A stretch of DNA of 56,476 bases, taken from positions 1-56,476 of the IMG/VR virus record IMGVR_UViG_3300037180_000017. One strand, given 5' to 3'. The stretch is from a virus. Positions 24,368-31,281 of the stretch are shown piece after piece. The position numbers and the translations under genes are program-made. Position 1 is the first letter of the stretch, and every line of letters begins with the position of its first letter. The notes under the pieces are model-generated. The model worked only from the letters and a program-made list of their open reading frames with translations, was not told the DNA's origin and made no database searches.

Positions 24368-24973
24368 TTAGCCGCCCGTTGTTGCCGCGCCGGATGCCGG
24401 CGTTGCATCCGTCGCCGTGCTTGGTGATCCTGTGGTATCTTCAGATGTGTTGAGAGTTGGTGTTGAGGCGGATGCGGCCGGAGCCGTGCCGACTGTGCTC
24501 GATCCTGCAATCGGCGTGGAAGCTGTGTTGCTTGGTGCGGGCGTAGAACCATCCGGGTTTAGGCCGTGAGCTTCAAATACCTGCGAGATGGCGGTGTTGT
24601 TAGCAGCATCATCCTGCTGCATTTGCTGAATCTGTGCCTGAAGAGAAGCGATCTGTTGATTCAGTGCCGTCACATCGCCGCCATTGGCCTGAGCCTGCTG
24701 AAGCTGTTGTTGTGCAGCTTGAAGCTGCTGCTGATAGTTATTGGCGGCGGTTTGAGCGGCCTGAATGTCACCATTAAGTAAACCGATCGCCTGTGCCGCA
24801 CTAAAAATCTTGCTCATATATTTCTCCTGGGCCATCATGTAGCCCATCACATAGTTAAGCTCCGCTGCCACTCGGTACGCTTCACGGTTGTCGTTCCGTT
24901 TGAACCCTTCGATTAGATTACGAAGGATCGCAACGGGATGAGGGAGCGGACGCATGGGTTGTTGCTGACTCAT
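24368..24973 (-). CDS. Gln/Ala-rich coiled-coil protein with a Ser/Thr/Ala tail
   Basis: The 201-residue product starts MSQQQPMRPLPHPV. Residues 20-60 are a compact helical part. Residues 75-130 are a Gln/Ala-rich coiled coil (NNYQQQLQAAQQQLQQAQ). The last 65 residues are a low-complexity Ser/Thr/Ala/Gly/Pro tail. The composition suggests an extended virion or envelope-associated protein. No function is assigned. Confidence 0.6.
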   Translation of the reverse strand: MSQQQPMRPLPHPVAILRNLIEGFKRNDNREAYRVAAELNYVMGYMMAQEKYMSKIFSAAQAIGLLNGDIQAAQTAANNYQQQLQAAQQQLQQAQANGGDVTALNQQIASLQAQIQQMQQDDAANNTAISQVFEAHGLNPDGSTPAPSNTASTPIAGSSTVGTAPAASASTPTLNTSEDTTGSPSTATDATPASGAATTGG

Positions 24974-24991
24974 ATTTGTCTTCCCGATAGA

Positions 24992-25141
24992 TCAATGTGC
25001 GGGGGCAATCCCCTGCTGTGAAAACCAGAAATGACCGATCAATGCACCAATAGCTATGGCGAGGCCCGGATAACCACTGACAATATCCCACATAATCCGT
25101 GAGATCGTCGCTGTACTTCCGGCGAGTCGGTACACCACCAC
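24992..25141 (-). CDS. small single-pass membrane protein (start uncertain)
   Basis: The reading frame ends at 24992 and encodes WDIVSGYPGLAIAIGALIGHFWF, with one clear membrane helix. The start is uncertain. A GTG at 25141 gives 49 residues and lies 30 bases after a good -10 box at 25172-25177. A longer frame to 25306 would overlap the promoter and the 35-residue gene upstream. Size, single helix and position in the lysis-like block suggest a holin or a holin-like regulator, but evidence is limited. Confidence 0.45.
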   Translation of the reverse strand: MVVYRLAGSTATISRIMWDIVSGYPGLAIAIGALIGHFWFSQQGIAPAH

Positions 25142-25171
25142 ATCCCAGATAATGCAGAAAAACAGGGTATT

Positions 25172-25200
25172 GATATACTTGGCACAGCAACTCCCGTCAA
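25172..25200 (-). promoter_or_regulatory. sigma70-like promoter inside the lysis-like block
   Basis: On the leftward strand TTGACG (25200-25195), 17 bases, then TATATC (25177-25172). It lies between the 35-residue gene and the small membrane protein, so it could give the lysis or fibre genes their own transcript. Confidence 0.55.
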
Positions 25201-25229
25201 GCCGTGAAGATGGATAATCCGATCCCGTT

Positions 25230-25337
25230 TTACCGCTTGCGCTTTTTGGGGTTTCTCGCCGGCAGTTCCGACTTGGGAACTTTGACCAGCTTGCGGCATA
25301 GATCATCGAACGCCTTGTAGCCTTTGGGCTTTTTCAT
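25230..25337 (-). CDS. small Lys-rich protein, 35 residues
   Basis: This short gene reads MKKPKGYKAFDDLCRK and ends NPKKRKR. AAAGGATC precedes the ATG at good spacing. Small proteins starting MKKPKGYK.FD.L..KLV.VPK and ending in a Lys/Arg cluster recur in bacterial and phage genomes with unknown function. This makes it more than a chance frame. Its length and charge suggest a nucleic-acid- or partner-binding peptide. Confidence 0.7.
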   Translation of the reverse strand: MKKPKGYKAFDDLCRKLVKVPKSELPARNPKKRKR

Positions 25338-25349
25338 TGATCGGATCCT

Positions 25350-25715
25350 TTATTTTCCGGGTGACCGCTTGTCGAATCCCTTTTCCTTCAGAAGTGCGGC
25401 CAGGTCGTCCAAGTGAAGGCAATCACAAATGCACGCGCCAGCAACCGCCGTGCTAATCGGCGCAATGCTGCCATTGCAATAGTCGTTTCCCGGTGTTGCA
25501 TTGTGCAGGACGCCCAGCTTCACGATCTTGCCTTCGCTGCCAATTTCGACAATCGTATCTCCATTTTTCGCTTCACGTCCATTTCGGTAGTGCATGATTT
25601 CCTCTTTGGTAAGTGATTTTATTAAATAATCGATTGACTCTTCGTGACTCCATTCAAGTTCTTCCATTCGTTCGCCGCCAGGCCCGAGCCGTATTTCACC
25701 AGATTTCGTCTCCAT
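25350..25715 (-). CDS. unknown acidic protein
   Basis: The 121-residue product starts METKSGEIRLGPGGER. It has an acidic helical N-terminal half (MEELEWSHEESIDYLIKSL), a central beta segment (DTIVEIGSEGKIVKLG) and a cysteine pair (ACICDCLHLDDLAALL). It starts 3 bases after the preceding stop. No family was recognised. Confidence 0.6.
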   Translation of the reverse strand: METKSGEIRLGPGGERMEELEWSHEESIDYLIKSLTKEEIMHYRNGREAKNGDTIVEIGSEGKIVKLGVLHNATPGNDYCNGSIAPISTAVAGACICDCLHLDDLAALLKEKGFDKRSPGK

Positions 25716-25718
25716 GAT

Positions 25719-26192
25719 TTATATCCCGTCAGCAACGTTTTTTAGGGCATCGACGAGGCCAGCACGATCGCCTCGGCGGGCAAGGTCGGCGTACCATTGA
25801 GGCGTCATTTCATCGCCGACAACGATACCATTCCAGTCACGCACCTCATCTAAGTGCAATGCCCTTCGAGGGTTGTCTCCTGGTGGTTCATCAGCTAGAA
25901 ACTTGGACGTATATTCTTCGGTTTCTGGGGTTTCGATATAAAAAAAACGGTCTTTGAGGAAAAATTCGTAGTATTTCTCAATATCTTCCTCTTTTACATA
26001 AAAAGCTGGATCATCATCATCGCAAAAGGGTCCGAGAACATCGTCAATCGCCCGCAACCTTGCCAGATTGCGGAGAAGATTGCGCAGAGAACAGGTCTCA
26101 CGCACTTCCACGATATGTGGAAATATTCCTCGGAATTTTACAAATCGCCTTCTCATTGCAACCCCATGAATCCGCAGCCATCCATGCCACAA
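25719..26192 (-). CDS. unknown protein of the accessory block
   Basis: The longest product has 157 residues (MWHGWLRIHGVAMRRR). An internal ATG at 26156 (MRRRFVKFRGIF) would give 145. It has a basic N-terminus, an acidic middle (FCDDDDPAFYVKEEDIEKYY) and a helical end with WYADLARRGDRAGLVDALK. No family was recognised. Dense packing with the next gene (3-base gap) supports it as real. Confidence 0.55.
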   Translation of the reverse strand: MWHGWLRIHGVAMRRRFVKFRGIFPHIVEVRETCSLRNLLRNLARLRAIDDVLGPFCDDDDPAFYVKEEDIEKYYEFFLKDRFFYIETPETEEYTSKFLADEPPGDNPRRALHLDEVRDWNGIVVGDEMTPQWYADLARRGDRAGLVDALKNVADGI

Positions 26193-26246
26193 AGTTGACG
26201 GTGCGTAAGCCGACGGCCAGCACGGAGTTCCAGGAAGAACACGCCG

Positions 26247-26525
26247 TCACGGAATTACTGCGACGATCTTTGCTATGCCGATTAAGGCCGATGCGATCCC
26301 TGCCGCAGTCACCGTTGTATTATCGTCAAACCCGGAAATTTTTACAAAAGTTGGACCGTTCGGAAAATGCAGCACAGTGATACACCCCACCTTTGGGTCT
26401 TTCAGCACCGTGTCGATCTGGGCGTGCCAATTCCCGTCATCGAAGCGGGCATAACCACATCCGCTCAATAGCAAAATGCACGAAGTTAAAATAAGACACA
26501 GAATAAAGCCGATAGCAAACTTCAT
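26247..26525 (-). CDS. lipoprotein (LSGC lipobox), lysis-block
   Basis: The 92-residue product has a signal peptide ending in the lipobox LSGC, with Cys23 as the acylation site. A C-terminal hydrophobic stretch (AAGIASALIGIAKIVAVIP) could insert in a membrane. The start overlaps the stop of the upstream lipoprotein gene by four bases (ATGA). Two lipoproteins in tandem recall outer-membrane spanin components of phages of Gram-negative hosts. The assignment as a spanin is inference. Confidence 0.7.
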   Translation of the reverse strand: MKFAIGFILCLILTSCILLLSGCGYARFDDGNWHAQIDTVLKDPKVGCITVLHFPNGPTFVKISGFDDNTTVTAAGIASALIGIAKIVAVIP

Positions 26526-26878
26526 GGCGATCCCGTAGATGGTTGAGTTGCCGCCGCGGCTACGACTGCTTGCTTCGCCTCAACCAGTGTAGCGACTTGA
26601 GCCGTGGTAGGCGGTACTGCCTGCTGAACCACGGCAATGGCGCTTTTAAGTGCGTTGACCTTAGTAGTATCTTTGGTGTCAAACGCCTCATAAGCCGTCA
26701 ATGCAAGCTGTGCATCAGCCAGTGCCTGTGGCACAGTAAGCACGGGCGGTGTGACCGTGACAGTCTGTGATCCATCCGGGTTGGTGGTTGTACTGGTCGT
26801 TGCCTGACAGCCAGCTAATCCGATAACCACCGAACACAACACAGCAGCCAAAAACCACATAAACTTTGAACATCGCAT
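26522..26878 (-). CDS. lipoprotein (LAGC lipobox)
   Basis: The 118-residue product has a signal peptide with hydrophobic core FLAAVLCSVVIGLAGC and acylation at Cys24. The mature part is Thr/Gln/Val-rich then Ala-rich helical (ALADAQLALTAYEAFD; VEAKQAVVAAAA). It is likely exported and anchored to the outer or inner membrane of the host. Coupled by ATGA overlap to the next lipoprotein gene. A role in lysis (o-spanin) or superinfection exclusion is plausible, and the sequence does not decide. Confidence 0.7.
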   Translation of the reverse strand: MRCSKFMWFLAAVLCSVVIGLAGCQATTSTTTNPDGSQTVTVTPPVLTVPQALADAQLALTAYEAFDTKDTTKVNALKSAIAVVQQAVPPTTAQVATLVEAKQAVVAAAATQPSTGSP

Positions 26879-26911
26879 AGCGATCTCCTTTGTAGAGCTT
26901 CCCGATTTTGT

Positions 26912-27220
26912 TTACGGCCCTTGTTTCTGGGAAGGAGTAACAGAGGCCGGTTTACCGTAATTCAAAGGCGGAAGTGGCAACGGATAAACTGTTTGGGTAT
27001 CCGTGCCATTCCCTCCACTCGTCAACTGGTTGAGTGTTTTTTCGTGTTGATCGATCCTCGCCTTATTCTGCTTCAACTGGCCGTGAAGATACCCGGCCAA
27101 TAGCGTAAGGACTGGAACGAAGCAAACCTGAGTGGTCGTGCCGAGAAATGGACCGAATCCCTGAAAGAAAGTCGTCCACTGTTCCGGTGTCCAAGCTCCC
27201 AGAATTTTCGGAAAAAACAC
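26912..27220 (-). CDS. small membrane protein with a coiled-coil (holin-like)
   Basis: GTG at 27220 is preceded by AGGAAGGA, giving 102 residues (MFFPKILGAWTPEQW). A hydrophobic segment (VCFVPVLTLLAGYLHG, about residues 32-47) is followed by a charged helix (QLKQNKARIDQHEKTLNQL) and a Pro-rich end. One membrane segment plus coil fits small holins of siphophages. A variant copy of the dispersed element overlaps codons 4-8 and encodes PKILG. Confidence 0.6.
   Translation of the reverse strand: MFFPKILGAWTPEQWTTFFQGFGPFLGTTTQVCFVPVLTLLAGYLHGQLKQNKARIDQHEKTLNQLTSGGNGTDTQTVYPLPLPPLNYGKPASVTPSQKQGP
27197..27213 (-). repeat. dispersed near-palindrome, site 9 (one mismatch, within a gene start)
   Basis: The core CCAGAATTTTCGG (27199-27211) lies within the first codons of the membrane protein gene that starts at 27220. 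Confidence 0.75.
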
Positions 27221-27241
27221 GGCGTCCTTCCTCTGGAAAGG

Positions 27242-27742
27242 TTATGATCCCTGACCAACGGCCGTGATACGGATGTTGGGAGTTCCGGCGCTGGCGGCGA
27301 ATCCGAGAATTTTGCTGGTCGATCCGATTGTCACACCGTTGATGGGTTCGACAATAAGGCACGTTCCCATCGGACCAATGACTCTTGTGCCGGTAAGAAC
27401 GTTGGTTGCTCCGCCGGAGTTTGTCCCGGTCATGGTGACGCTGTTGGCAGGATCGAGGTTTTGGATAGCCAGCTTACGAAGACAGGTGAAATTGATGTCG
27501 ACGCTGTTGATACCACCGGCAAATGCCGTGAAATCAACGTTGGCGTTATTCGTCGTTGTCCCTAACAGAAGATCGCCAACTTTATGGGCCGTATTAGACC
27601 CTGAATTTCCGGCGGTGTTGCCGTCCGTCATAGTTAAAGAAGTGTTGAACTGAGCGCCGTGGCTGTCAGGATTGCCCGCCGCGTTAGTGATGGCTTCATT
27701 GTCGTTAGAAAAGATTTGGAGTTGTGAGCCTACAAGAGCCAT
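27242..27742 (-). CDS. virion structural protein, unknown
   Basis: The 166-residue product starts MALVGSQLQIFSNDNE and is Asn/Thr/Gly/Ser-rich with beta-type segments (NSVDINFTCLRKLAIQNL; TCLIVEPINGVTIG). The pattern LDPANSVTM..TNSGG resembles small beta-sandwich proteins of phage virions. It is the first gene after the NusG-like gene in the long leftward operon. Confidence 0.6.
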   Translation of the reverse strand: MALVGSQLQIFSNDNEAITNAAGNPDSHGAQFNTSLTMTDGNTAGNSGSNTAHKVGDLLLGTTTNNANVDFTAFAGGINSVDINFTCLRKLAIQNLDPANSVTMTGTNSGGATNVLTGTRVIGPMGTCLIVEPINGVTIGSTSKILGFAASAGTPNIRITAVGQGS

Positions 27743-27774
27743 GATGTCCTCTTTTCAAAAAGCCCATAGGGCGG

Positions 27775-28401
27775 TTAATTAGCGATTTTTACCAGACGAT
27801 CGGTATCAATCTCGACAGATACATACCGTTGAAGCACCCCCAGAACCACAAAAAGCCTAGTCTTGGAAGCATTGCGGACTTCTTGGATATATCCCTCATA
27901 TCCTCGCAGCGACCCTGTGATGACGCGGACTGGAGTGTCCGGCAGAGCATCTTCCGGGGAAAGGGTGCGATTATCGCGGTTTTCGCTGACCAGAAAAGCT
28001 AAATCACGTTTGAAACGGCTTTGAGCGCCGGTCTTCAGGATGCGGAAAACATGCCGATGGCTCTTGACTTCACCTTCGGTTTCGGTCGGTGTCGTGACGT
28101 AGCTGGAGGATGGTGGAAGAACATGAGCCTGGAAAAACACAATACCGGGAAATACGGTCAAGTAGGTCGGTTTGTCCGCACTGGACGGCGTTTGCGATCG
28201 CCGCAGCGGCAGGAAATAATAAATACCCCGCTCCTGCATCCACCGAGCAACAGTCTTTTCCTTCTGATAGCTGGTACATGCAACCGCCCACGGAGATGTT
28301 CCAAAAATTCTGGGATCGACAGCCTTATCAGGCGTGCATTCGGCTGGTTCTTGCTCTCCCAGAAAGAGTTCCGGCGGATTTTCGTCAACCGCAAGCGCCA
28401 T
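27775..28401 (-). CDS. NusG/RfaH-like transcription antiterminator
   Basis: The 208-residue product has an NGN-type domain, WAVACTSYQKEKTVARWMQ followed by GIYYFLPLRR and TYLTVFPGIVFF. This is the order of the NusG N-terminal domain that binds the RNA polymerase clamp. The C-terminus contains a KOW-like module (VRVITGSLRGYEGYIQEV... DTDRLVKI). NusG paralogues such as RfaH and LoaP act on specific operons and suppress termination. It is the first gene after the promoter at 28522-28549 and heads a leftward unit of over 27 kb that contains at least one strong hairpin (9833-9874). This strongly suggests a processivity role for late transcription. One dispersed element lies inside the gene. Confidence 0.82.
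   Translation of the reverse strand: MALAVDENPPELFLGEQEPAECTPDKAVDPRIFGTSPWAVACTSYQKEKTVARWMQERGIYYFLPLRRSQTPSSADKPTYLTVFPGIVFFQAHVLPPSSSYVTTPTETEGEVKSHRHVFRILKTGAQSRFKRDLAFLVSENRDNRTLSPEDALPDTPVRVITGSLRGYEGYIQEVRNASKTRLFVVLGVLQRYVSVEIDTDRLVKIAN
28299..28315 (+). repeat. dispersed near-palindrome, site 10 (exact core, in the NusG-like gene)
   Basis: The core CCAAAAATTCTGG is at 28301-28313. On the coding strand it is read as DPRIFGT. Confidence 0.9.
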
Positions 28402-28521
28402 TGACTTGTCTTCCTAGGTAAGACAGTGGTTTTATCGTGTTCTTGCCCCGACTAAAAGACGCCGGGGGATTCATGGGGCCGTTGATGGCTCCCAAATCGG
28501 ATTTTTACCGCGTTATTAGGA

Positions 28522-28549
28522 ACTGTAGCGGGTTTTTCCGGGTCGTCAA
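28522..28549 (-). promoter_or_regulatory. sigma70-like promoter for the NusG-like gene and late genes
   Basis: On the leftward strand TTGACG (28549-28544), 16 bases, TACAGT (28527-28522). The leader to ATG 28401 is about 115 bases. The dispersed element at 28570-28586 lies about 20 bases upstream of the -35 box, a position from which a bound protein could affect initiation. The 238-base gap 28402-28639 contains no other gene. Confidence 0.7.
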
Positions 28550-28569
28550 GGGGGTTTTGAAAAGAATTT

Positions 28570-28586
28570 TTCCAAAAATTCTGGAG
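28570..28586 (+). repeat. dispersed near-palindrome, site 11 (exact core, upstream of the late promoter)
   Basis: The core CCAAAAATTCTGG is at 28572-28584. It sits just upstream of the -35 box of the promoter at 28522-28549 and only 271 bases from the copy inside the NusG-like gene. Confidence 0.9.
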
Positions 28587-28639
28587 TGTTAAGATATGAG
28601 GACGTGAAAATAGCGTTTTTATTATGGTTTTTAGATGTT

Positions 28640-28933
28640 TTACCCGATCATACGGGCAGTGATCTTCTCTTGAATAGATCGGATGAGTTCTTTGCGTGAA
28701 TGTTCGTCAAGATACTTGGCGATTTCACCCAGTTTCATAGGAATTGTTTTGTTATCCTTGATGAGAAAGATGTGTCCGCAGTTGTTGCAGATGCGAAGCT
28801 GGTTGGAGCTCGCTCTGTTTTGCTCTAGTCTGAAATCCACGGACATCTGCGGAACGGCACAACAAGCCGGACACGGAAACGCATCCTTAGGAGCGAGGAG
28901 ATGCCAAGTTGCAAAGTCCATATCAGTCTGCAC
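28640..28933 (-). CDS. zinc-ribbon-like protein
   Basis: The 97-residue product starts MQTDMDFATWHLLAPK, with MDFATWH as an alternative start four codons in. Two CxxC pairs (FPCPACCAV; RICNNCGHI) about 27 residues apart predict one structural zinc ribbon. The C-terminal half is helical and charged. It may bind nucleic acid or a host protein. No named family was recognised. Confidence 0.65.
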   Translation of the reverse strand: MQTDMDFATWHLLAPKDAFPCPACCAVPQMSVDFRLEQNRASSNQLRICNNCGHIFLIKDNKTIPMKLGEIAKYLDEHSRKELIRSIQEKITARMIG

Positions 28934-28987
28934 CGTGTATTTGGTAACTATATACTAACCCCTTCCAAAGCTCCGGCCTTGCGTGCG

Positions 28988-29533
28988 TCAGCGATCTCGG
29001 CGTTGATGCAGGTGGTGGAGTTCCTCAATAGTGAGGCATTCGTACCGTGAAGCTTCTGCAATCTCCATCCCCACATTACGCACCAGCTCTCCCTCCGGCC
29101 CCGGCGAAGGCGAGGCTTGCTCTATCGGAAAATTGGTGGCAGCATTAGCTGTTAACACAAATAGTTTTCCATTAACTACAATTTCAGTCAGATCACCATT
29201 ACCATCATATTCATGTTCCTCTATTATCATCTTTAGTGGATGCTTCTTTGCGGAAAGGCTGGCGGCGTCGGCAATAATACTAGCTAATGAGCTAAAGAAA
29301 TCCGAGCCCACCTCTCCTTCCCAAGTCCTTTTGATTCTCTGTTCCAATTCCTCCCGCGTCATCTGCGGCCGCGACTCCCCAATCATCCGCCGGCACGTCG
29401 CCTCGGTGAAGTCGGCGATGGCATCAGCGTTTTCCTCCAGATAAGACGTACCAAAACATCCACCAGTGTTGTAATTTTTAACCATCCGCTCTTTCAGTTC
29501 CTGCCGTGCCTTGTCTTGATTTGTCTGCTGCAT
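28988..29533 (-). CDS. unknown helical protein
   Basis: ATG at 29533 (MQQTNQDKARQELKER) is preceded by AAGGAG at 7 bases and is preferred over the longer frame to 29557. The product has 181 residues. The N-terminal half is helical and charged (EELEQRIKRTWEGEVG). The middle has strand-like segments (GDLTEIVVNGKLFVL), and the end is a His/Arg-rich tail (LHHLHQRRDR). No family was recognised. Confidence 0.6.
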   Translation of the reverse strand: MQQTNQDKARQELKERMVKNYNTGGCFGTSYLEENADAIADFTEATCRRMIGESRPQMTREELEQRIKRTWEGEVGSDFFSSLASIIADAASLSAKKHPLKMIIEEHEYDGNGDLTEIVVNGKLFVLTANAATNFPIEQASPSPGPEGELVRNVGMEIAEASRYECLTIEELHHLHQRRDR

Positions 29534-29586
29534 GGTATACTCCTTGCTTTGAAACAATGCTGGTTACATGGTCGTCGTTACTCCAC

Positions 29587-29952
29587 CTAGTGTATCCGGC
29601 GGCGTCGAGCGTGGTCAGGTGTCGGGACGTAGTGATCTCGGAACCATTGCTCGTTCATCGCTTCAAAAGTTTCGTTGGACAACCCGCGCGTGGGAGAACG
29701 GCGGACTACCCACTCTCCAGGGATCAGGTCGGTACGAAAATATGGGGATAGGTTTCGGATTTGGAGAATGGGCAGGTCCGTTACGGTAAACTTGTCCTGA
29801 AGATCGTCGGGAACCTTATCGGACACCGCCCATAGGGAGAGTGCAGTAAACCAAACATGGAAATCCGCTTGGTTGCTCCCGGTCCATTGCAGGGCTTGGA
29901 CGGTCCTGGGTTTTTCCTGGAATGTTTGAGGCGGTGGTGTAGTTGGGTTCAT
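29587..29952 (-). CDS. small phage protein of the PGDWI type
   Basis: ATG at 29952 (MNPTTPPPQTFQEKP) gives 121 residues. TVQALQWTGSNQADFHVWF near the start and LIPGEWVVRR later match a widespread small phage protein pattern. In that pattern V-A-QWTG-N opens the domain and a PGDWI/V strand precedes an F...Y end (here FEAMNEQWFRDHY). The function of that family is unknown. A 14-base gap separates it from the upstream gene. Confidence 0.65.
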   Translation of the reverse strand: MNPTTPPPQTFQEKPRTVQALQWTGSNQADFHVWFTALSLWAVSDKVPDDLQDKFTVTDLPILQIRNLSPYFRTDLIPGEWVVRRSPTRGLSNETFEAMNEQWFRDHYVPTPDHARRRRIH

Positions 29953-29966
29953 GTGGTGAGGTTGGG

Positions 29967-30515
29967 TTAGGTTTGTGGGGGTAGAGCTATAAGCATGATC
30001 TCGCCATAGATACGGCATTGATGCCGGTCTTCCCAGACGACGGCGTGATAAATCTGGACAAGGCGTGGCGCTGCGGTAGTTGCGGGTGCGGCGACGGCAA
30101 ACTGTTCCAGTTTATGCACCATGCGGGTAATCAGGGTTCCCTTACCATCAGAAAGGTGGGCTAGACCGGAATGGGGAAGGAACTGGATATATTCCTGATC
30201 CTGAAAGGTGGGGAGGCCGGAATGGGATATTTCTGGGGGAGTATTGGCGGCGGGGTTGGGGGTTGGGTCGGAGGTTGGGTTAATGCGGGGTTTGGGAGCG
30301 GCGGGATTGCGTTCCATATACACCTGTAAAACGTCGGCTGCAGCGCTGTAAGGATAGTGGAGCGTGGGAAAGGGAGCATAGGGCGGTTGAACCTGAATAG
30401 CTGTAAGCATGACAGTTCCTTTGGGGTTGTGAAGGTTGTGACGCTGGGGACCGGGATGCAGGGACTTTTGAACATCTGCGGGGGTAATGGTCTGATGTGA
30501 GGGTTTTTGCTTCAT
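29967..30515 (-). CDS. unknown Pro-rich protein (two possible starts)
   Basis: The frame from ATG 30515 gives 182 residues. An internal ATG at 30410 (MLTAIQVQPPYAPF) has a better ribosome binding site (AAGGAACTGTC before ATG) and gives 147. A Pro/Asn/Thr-rich linker (PTSDPTPNPAANTPPE) joins two parts, and the C-terminus has a strand-rich portion (CRIYGEIMLIALP). No family was recognised. Confidence 0.55.
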   Translation of the reverse strand: MKQKPSHQTITPADVQKSLHPGPQRHNLHNPKGTVMLTAIQVQPPYAPFPTLHYPYSAAADVLQVYMERNPAAPKPRINPTSDPTPNPAANTPPEISHSGLPTFQDQEYIQFLPHSGLAHLSDGKGTLITRMVHKLEQFAVAAPATTAAPRLVQIYHAVVWEDRHQCRIYGEIMLIALPPQT

Positions 30516-30539
30516 GGCTTAGGTTGCCCTTCGTGCCGC

Positions 30540-30914
30540 TCAGGCTTTGTATGCTTTACCTGTCGTGGGTGAGTCCGCCGCATCACCAATGTTATAAACA
30601 TCTCGAATTTCTTCGTCAGATACGACTGACAACCTATTTCCGTTAACTACCACGATCCACGATCCGGGGGAAACGACCTTTTGGATTTCTGAGTAAGCCG
30701 GTGTGATGCGGAGCTCGATAGTGGTGATTAACTCCGTTGTCGGGGTTTGTCCCGAAGACGATGTTTTTGTTAAGACCGGCGATATTATTATTGTGATTTT
30801 TGGAATTTGATGAACGGATGTAATTTCCGTCAAAACGAATTTCACGATCTCGGCATGGTTTATTCCGTTGAACCGGATGATCTTATGCGTATACGACTTT
30901 GTACTGGCTAACAT
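30540..30914 (-). CDS. first leftward gene, leaderless, PGxWI-like unknown
   Basis: The 124-residue product starts MLASTKSYTHKIIRFN. VVSPGSWIVVVNGNRLSVV near the C-terminus recalls the PGDWI segment of the small phage protein at 29587-29952, so the two may be distant relatives. The ATG lies 8 bases after a consensus -10 box, so its transcript probably has almost no leader. As the first gene from the divergent control region it may be expressed early. Confidence 0.6.
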   Translation of the reverse strand: MLASTKSYTHKIIRFNGINHAEIVKFVLTEITSVHQIPKITIIISPVLTKTSSSGQTPTTELITTIELRITPAYSEIQKVVSPGSWIVVVNGNRLSVVSDEEIRDVYNIGDAADSPTTGKAYKA

Positions 30915-30922
30915 ATGACTCC

Positions 30923-30951
30923 AGTATAATCTAAGTGGGTGGACGTGTCAA
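30923..30951 (-). promoter_or_regulatory. consensus promoter for the leftward arm
   Basis: On the leftward strand TTGACA (30951-30946), 17 bases, TATACT (30928-30923). This is nearly a perfect sigma70 consensus. The start codon at 30914 follows after GGAGTCAT, so the predicted transcription start is at or within two bases of the ATG. Confidence 0.8.
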
Positions 30952-31068
30952 TGGGCTAGGTAGGAAATTTGAGAAGAATTGGTTTTTAACTTTCTGTATG
31001 TGGTGAGGGGTTCCGCCCTGGCGTTAGGTTTCCGTTAGCGCCGTAAACCGGGGGGGCTTACCTCTCAT

Positions 31069-31147
31069 GCTCCATGCGCCATGCGCCATGCTCCATGCTC
31101 CATGCTCCATGCTCCATGCGCCATGCTCCATGCTCCATGCACCATGC
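31069..31147 (+). repeat. tandem 7-bp iterons (CATGCTC)
   Basis: About twelve head-to-tail copies of CATGCTC with single-base variants CATGCGC and CATGCAC run directly into the dispersed element. A 7-base period is not a multiple of three and no conserved protein is encoded. A DNA-binding or replication role is more likely than coding. Confidence 0.85.
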
Positions 31148-31163
31148 TCCAGAATTTTTGGAA
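31147..31163 (-). repeat. dispersed near-palindrome, site 12 (exact core, next to iterons)
   Basis: The core CCAGAATTTTTGG is at 31149-31161, abutting the last iteron and 38 bases upstream of the rightward -35 box. Confidence 0.9.
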
Positions 31164-31171
31164 GATTATAA

Positions 31172-31197
31172 AAATCTTCTCAAATTTCAGAAGATTT
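31172..31197. promoter_or_regulatory. 9-bp inverted repeat before the rightward promoter
   Basis: AAATCTTCT (31172-31180) and AGAAGATTT (31189-31197) are perfect complements around an 8-base spacer. The repeat abuts the -35 box at 31201, so it is a good operator candidate. As RNA it would form a short hairpin, but it lies upstream of the predicted transcription start. Confidence 0.65.
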
Positions 31198-31200
31198 GAC

Positions 31201-31229
31201 TTGACAACGCCGATATCAATCTTTAAGCT
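31201..31229 (+). promoter_or_regulatory. rightward promoter candidate
   Basis: TTGACA (31201-31206), 17 bases, TAAGCT (31224-31229). The -35 box is consensus and the -10 box is weak, suggesting activation or modest activity. The leader to ATG 31282 is about 45 bases with GAGGT as ribosome binding site. Confidence 0.5.
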
Positions 31230-31281
31230 TAATCCATCGCAGCGGCGGACCGCTGTAAAACATTTATTTAGAGGTATCATC

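Larger units (their letters stand above)
30952..31281. other. divergent control region and candidate replication origin
   Basis: About 330 bases without a gene separate the leftward and rightward arms. In order it holds an A/T-rich stretch, about twelve tandem 7-base iterons (31069-31147), a dispersed element (31147-31163), a perfect 9-bp inverted repeat (31172-31197) and a rightward promoter (31201-31229). Tandem iterons beside A/T-rich DNA at the divergence point of both arms are typical of phage and plasmid replication origins. No origin-binding protein was identified. Confidence 0.55.

Noticed and set aside
31081-31281. N-terminal extension of the first rightward gene through the iterons
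   Set aside because: The extension would translate 7-bp repeats and the dispersed element. ATG 31282 has its own ribosome binding site and follows the promoter.
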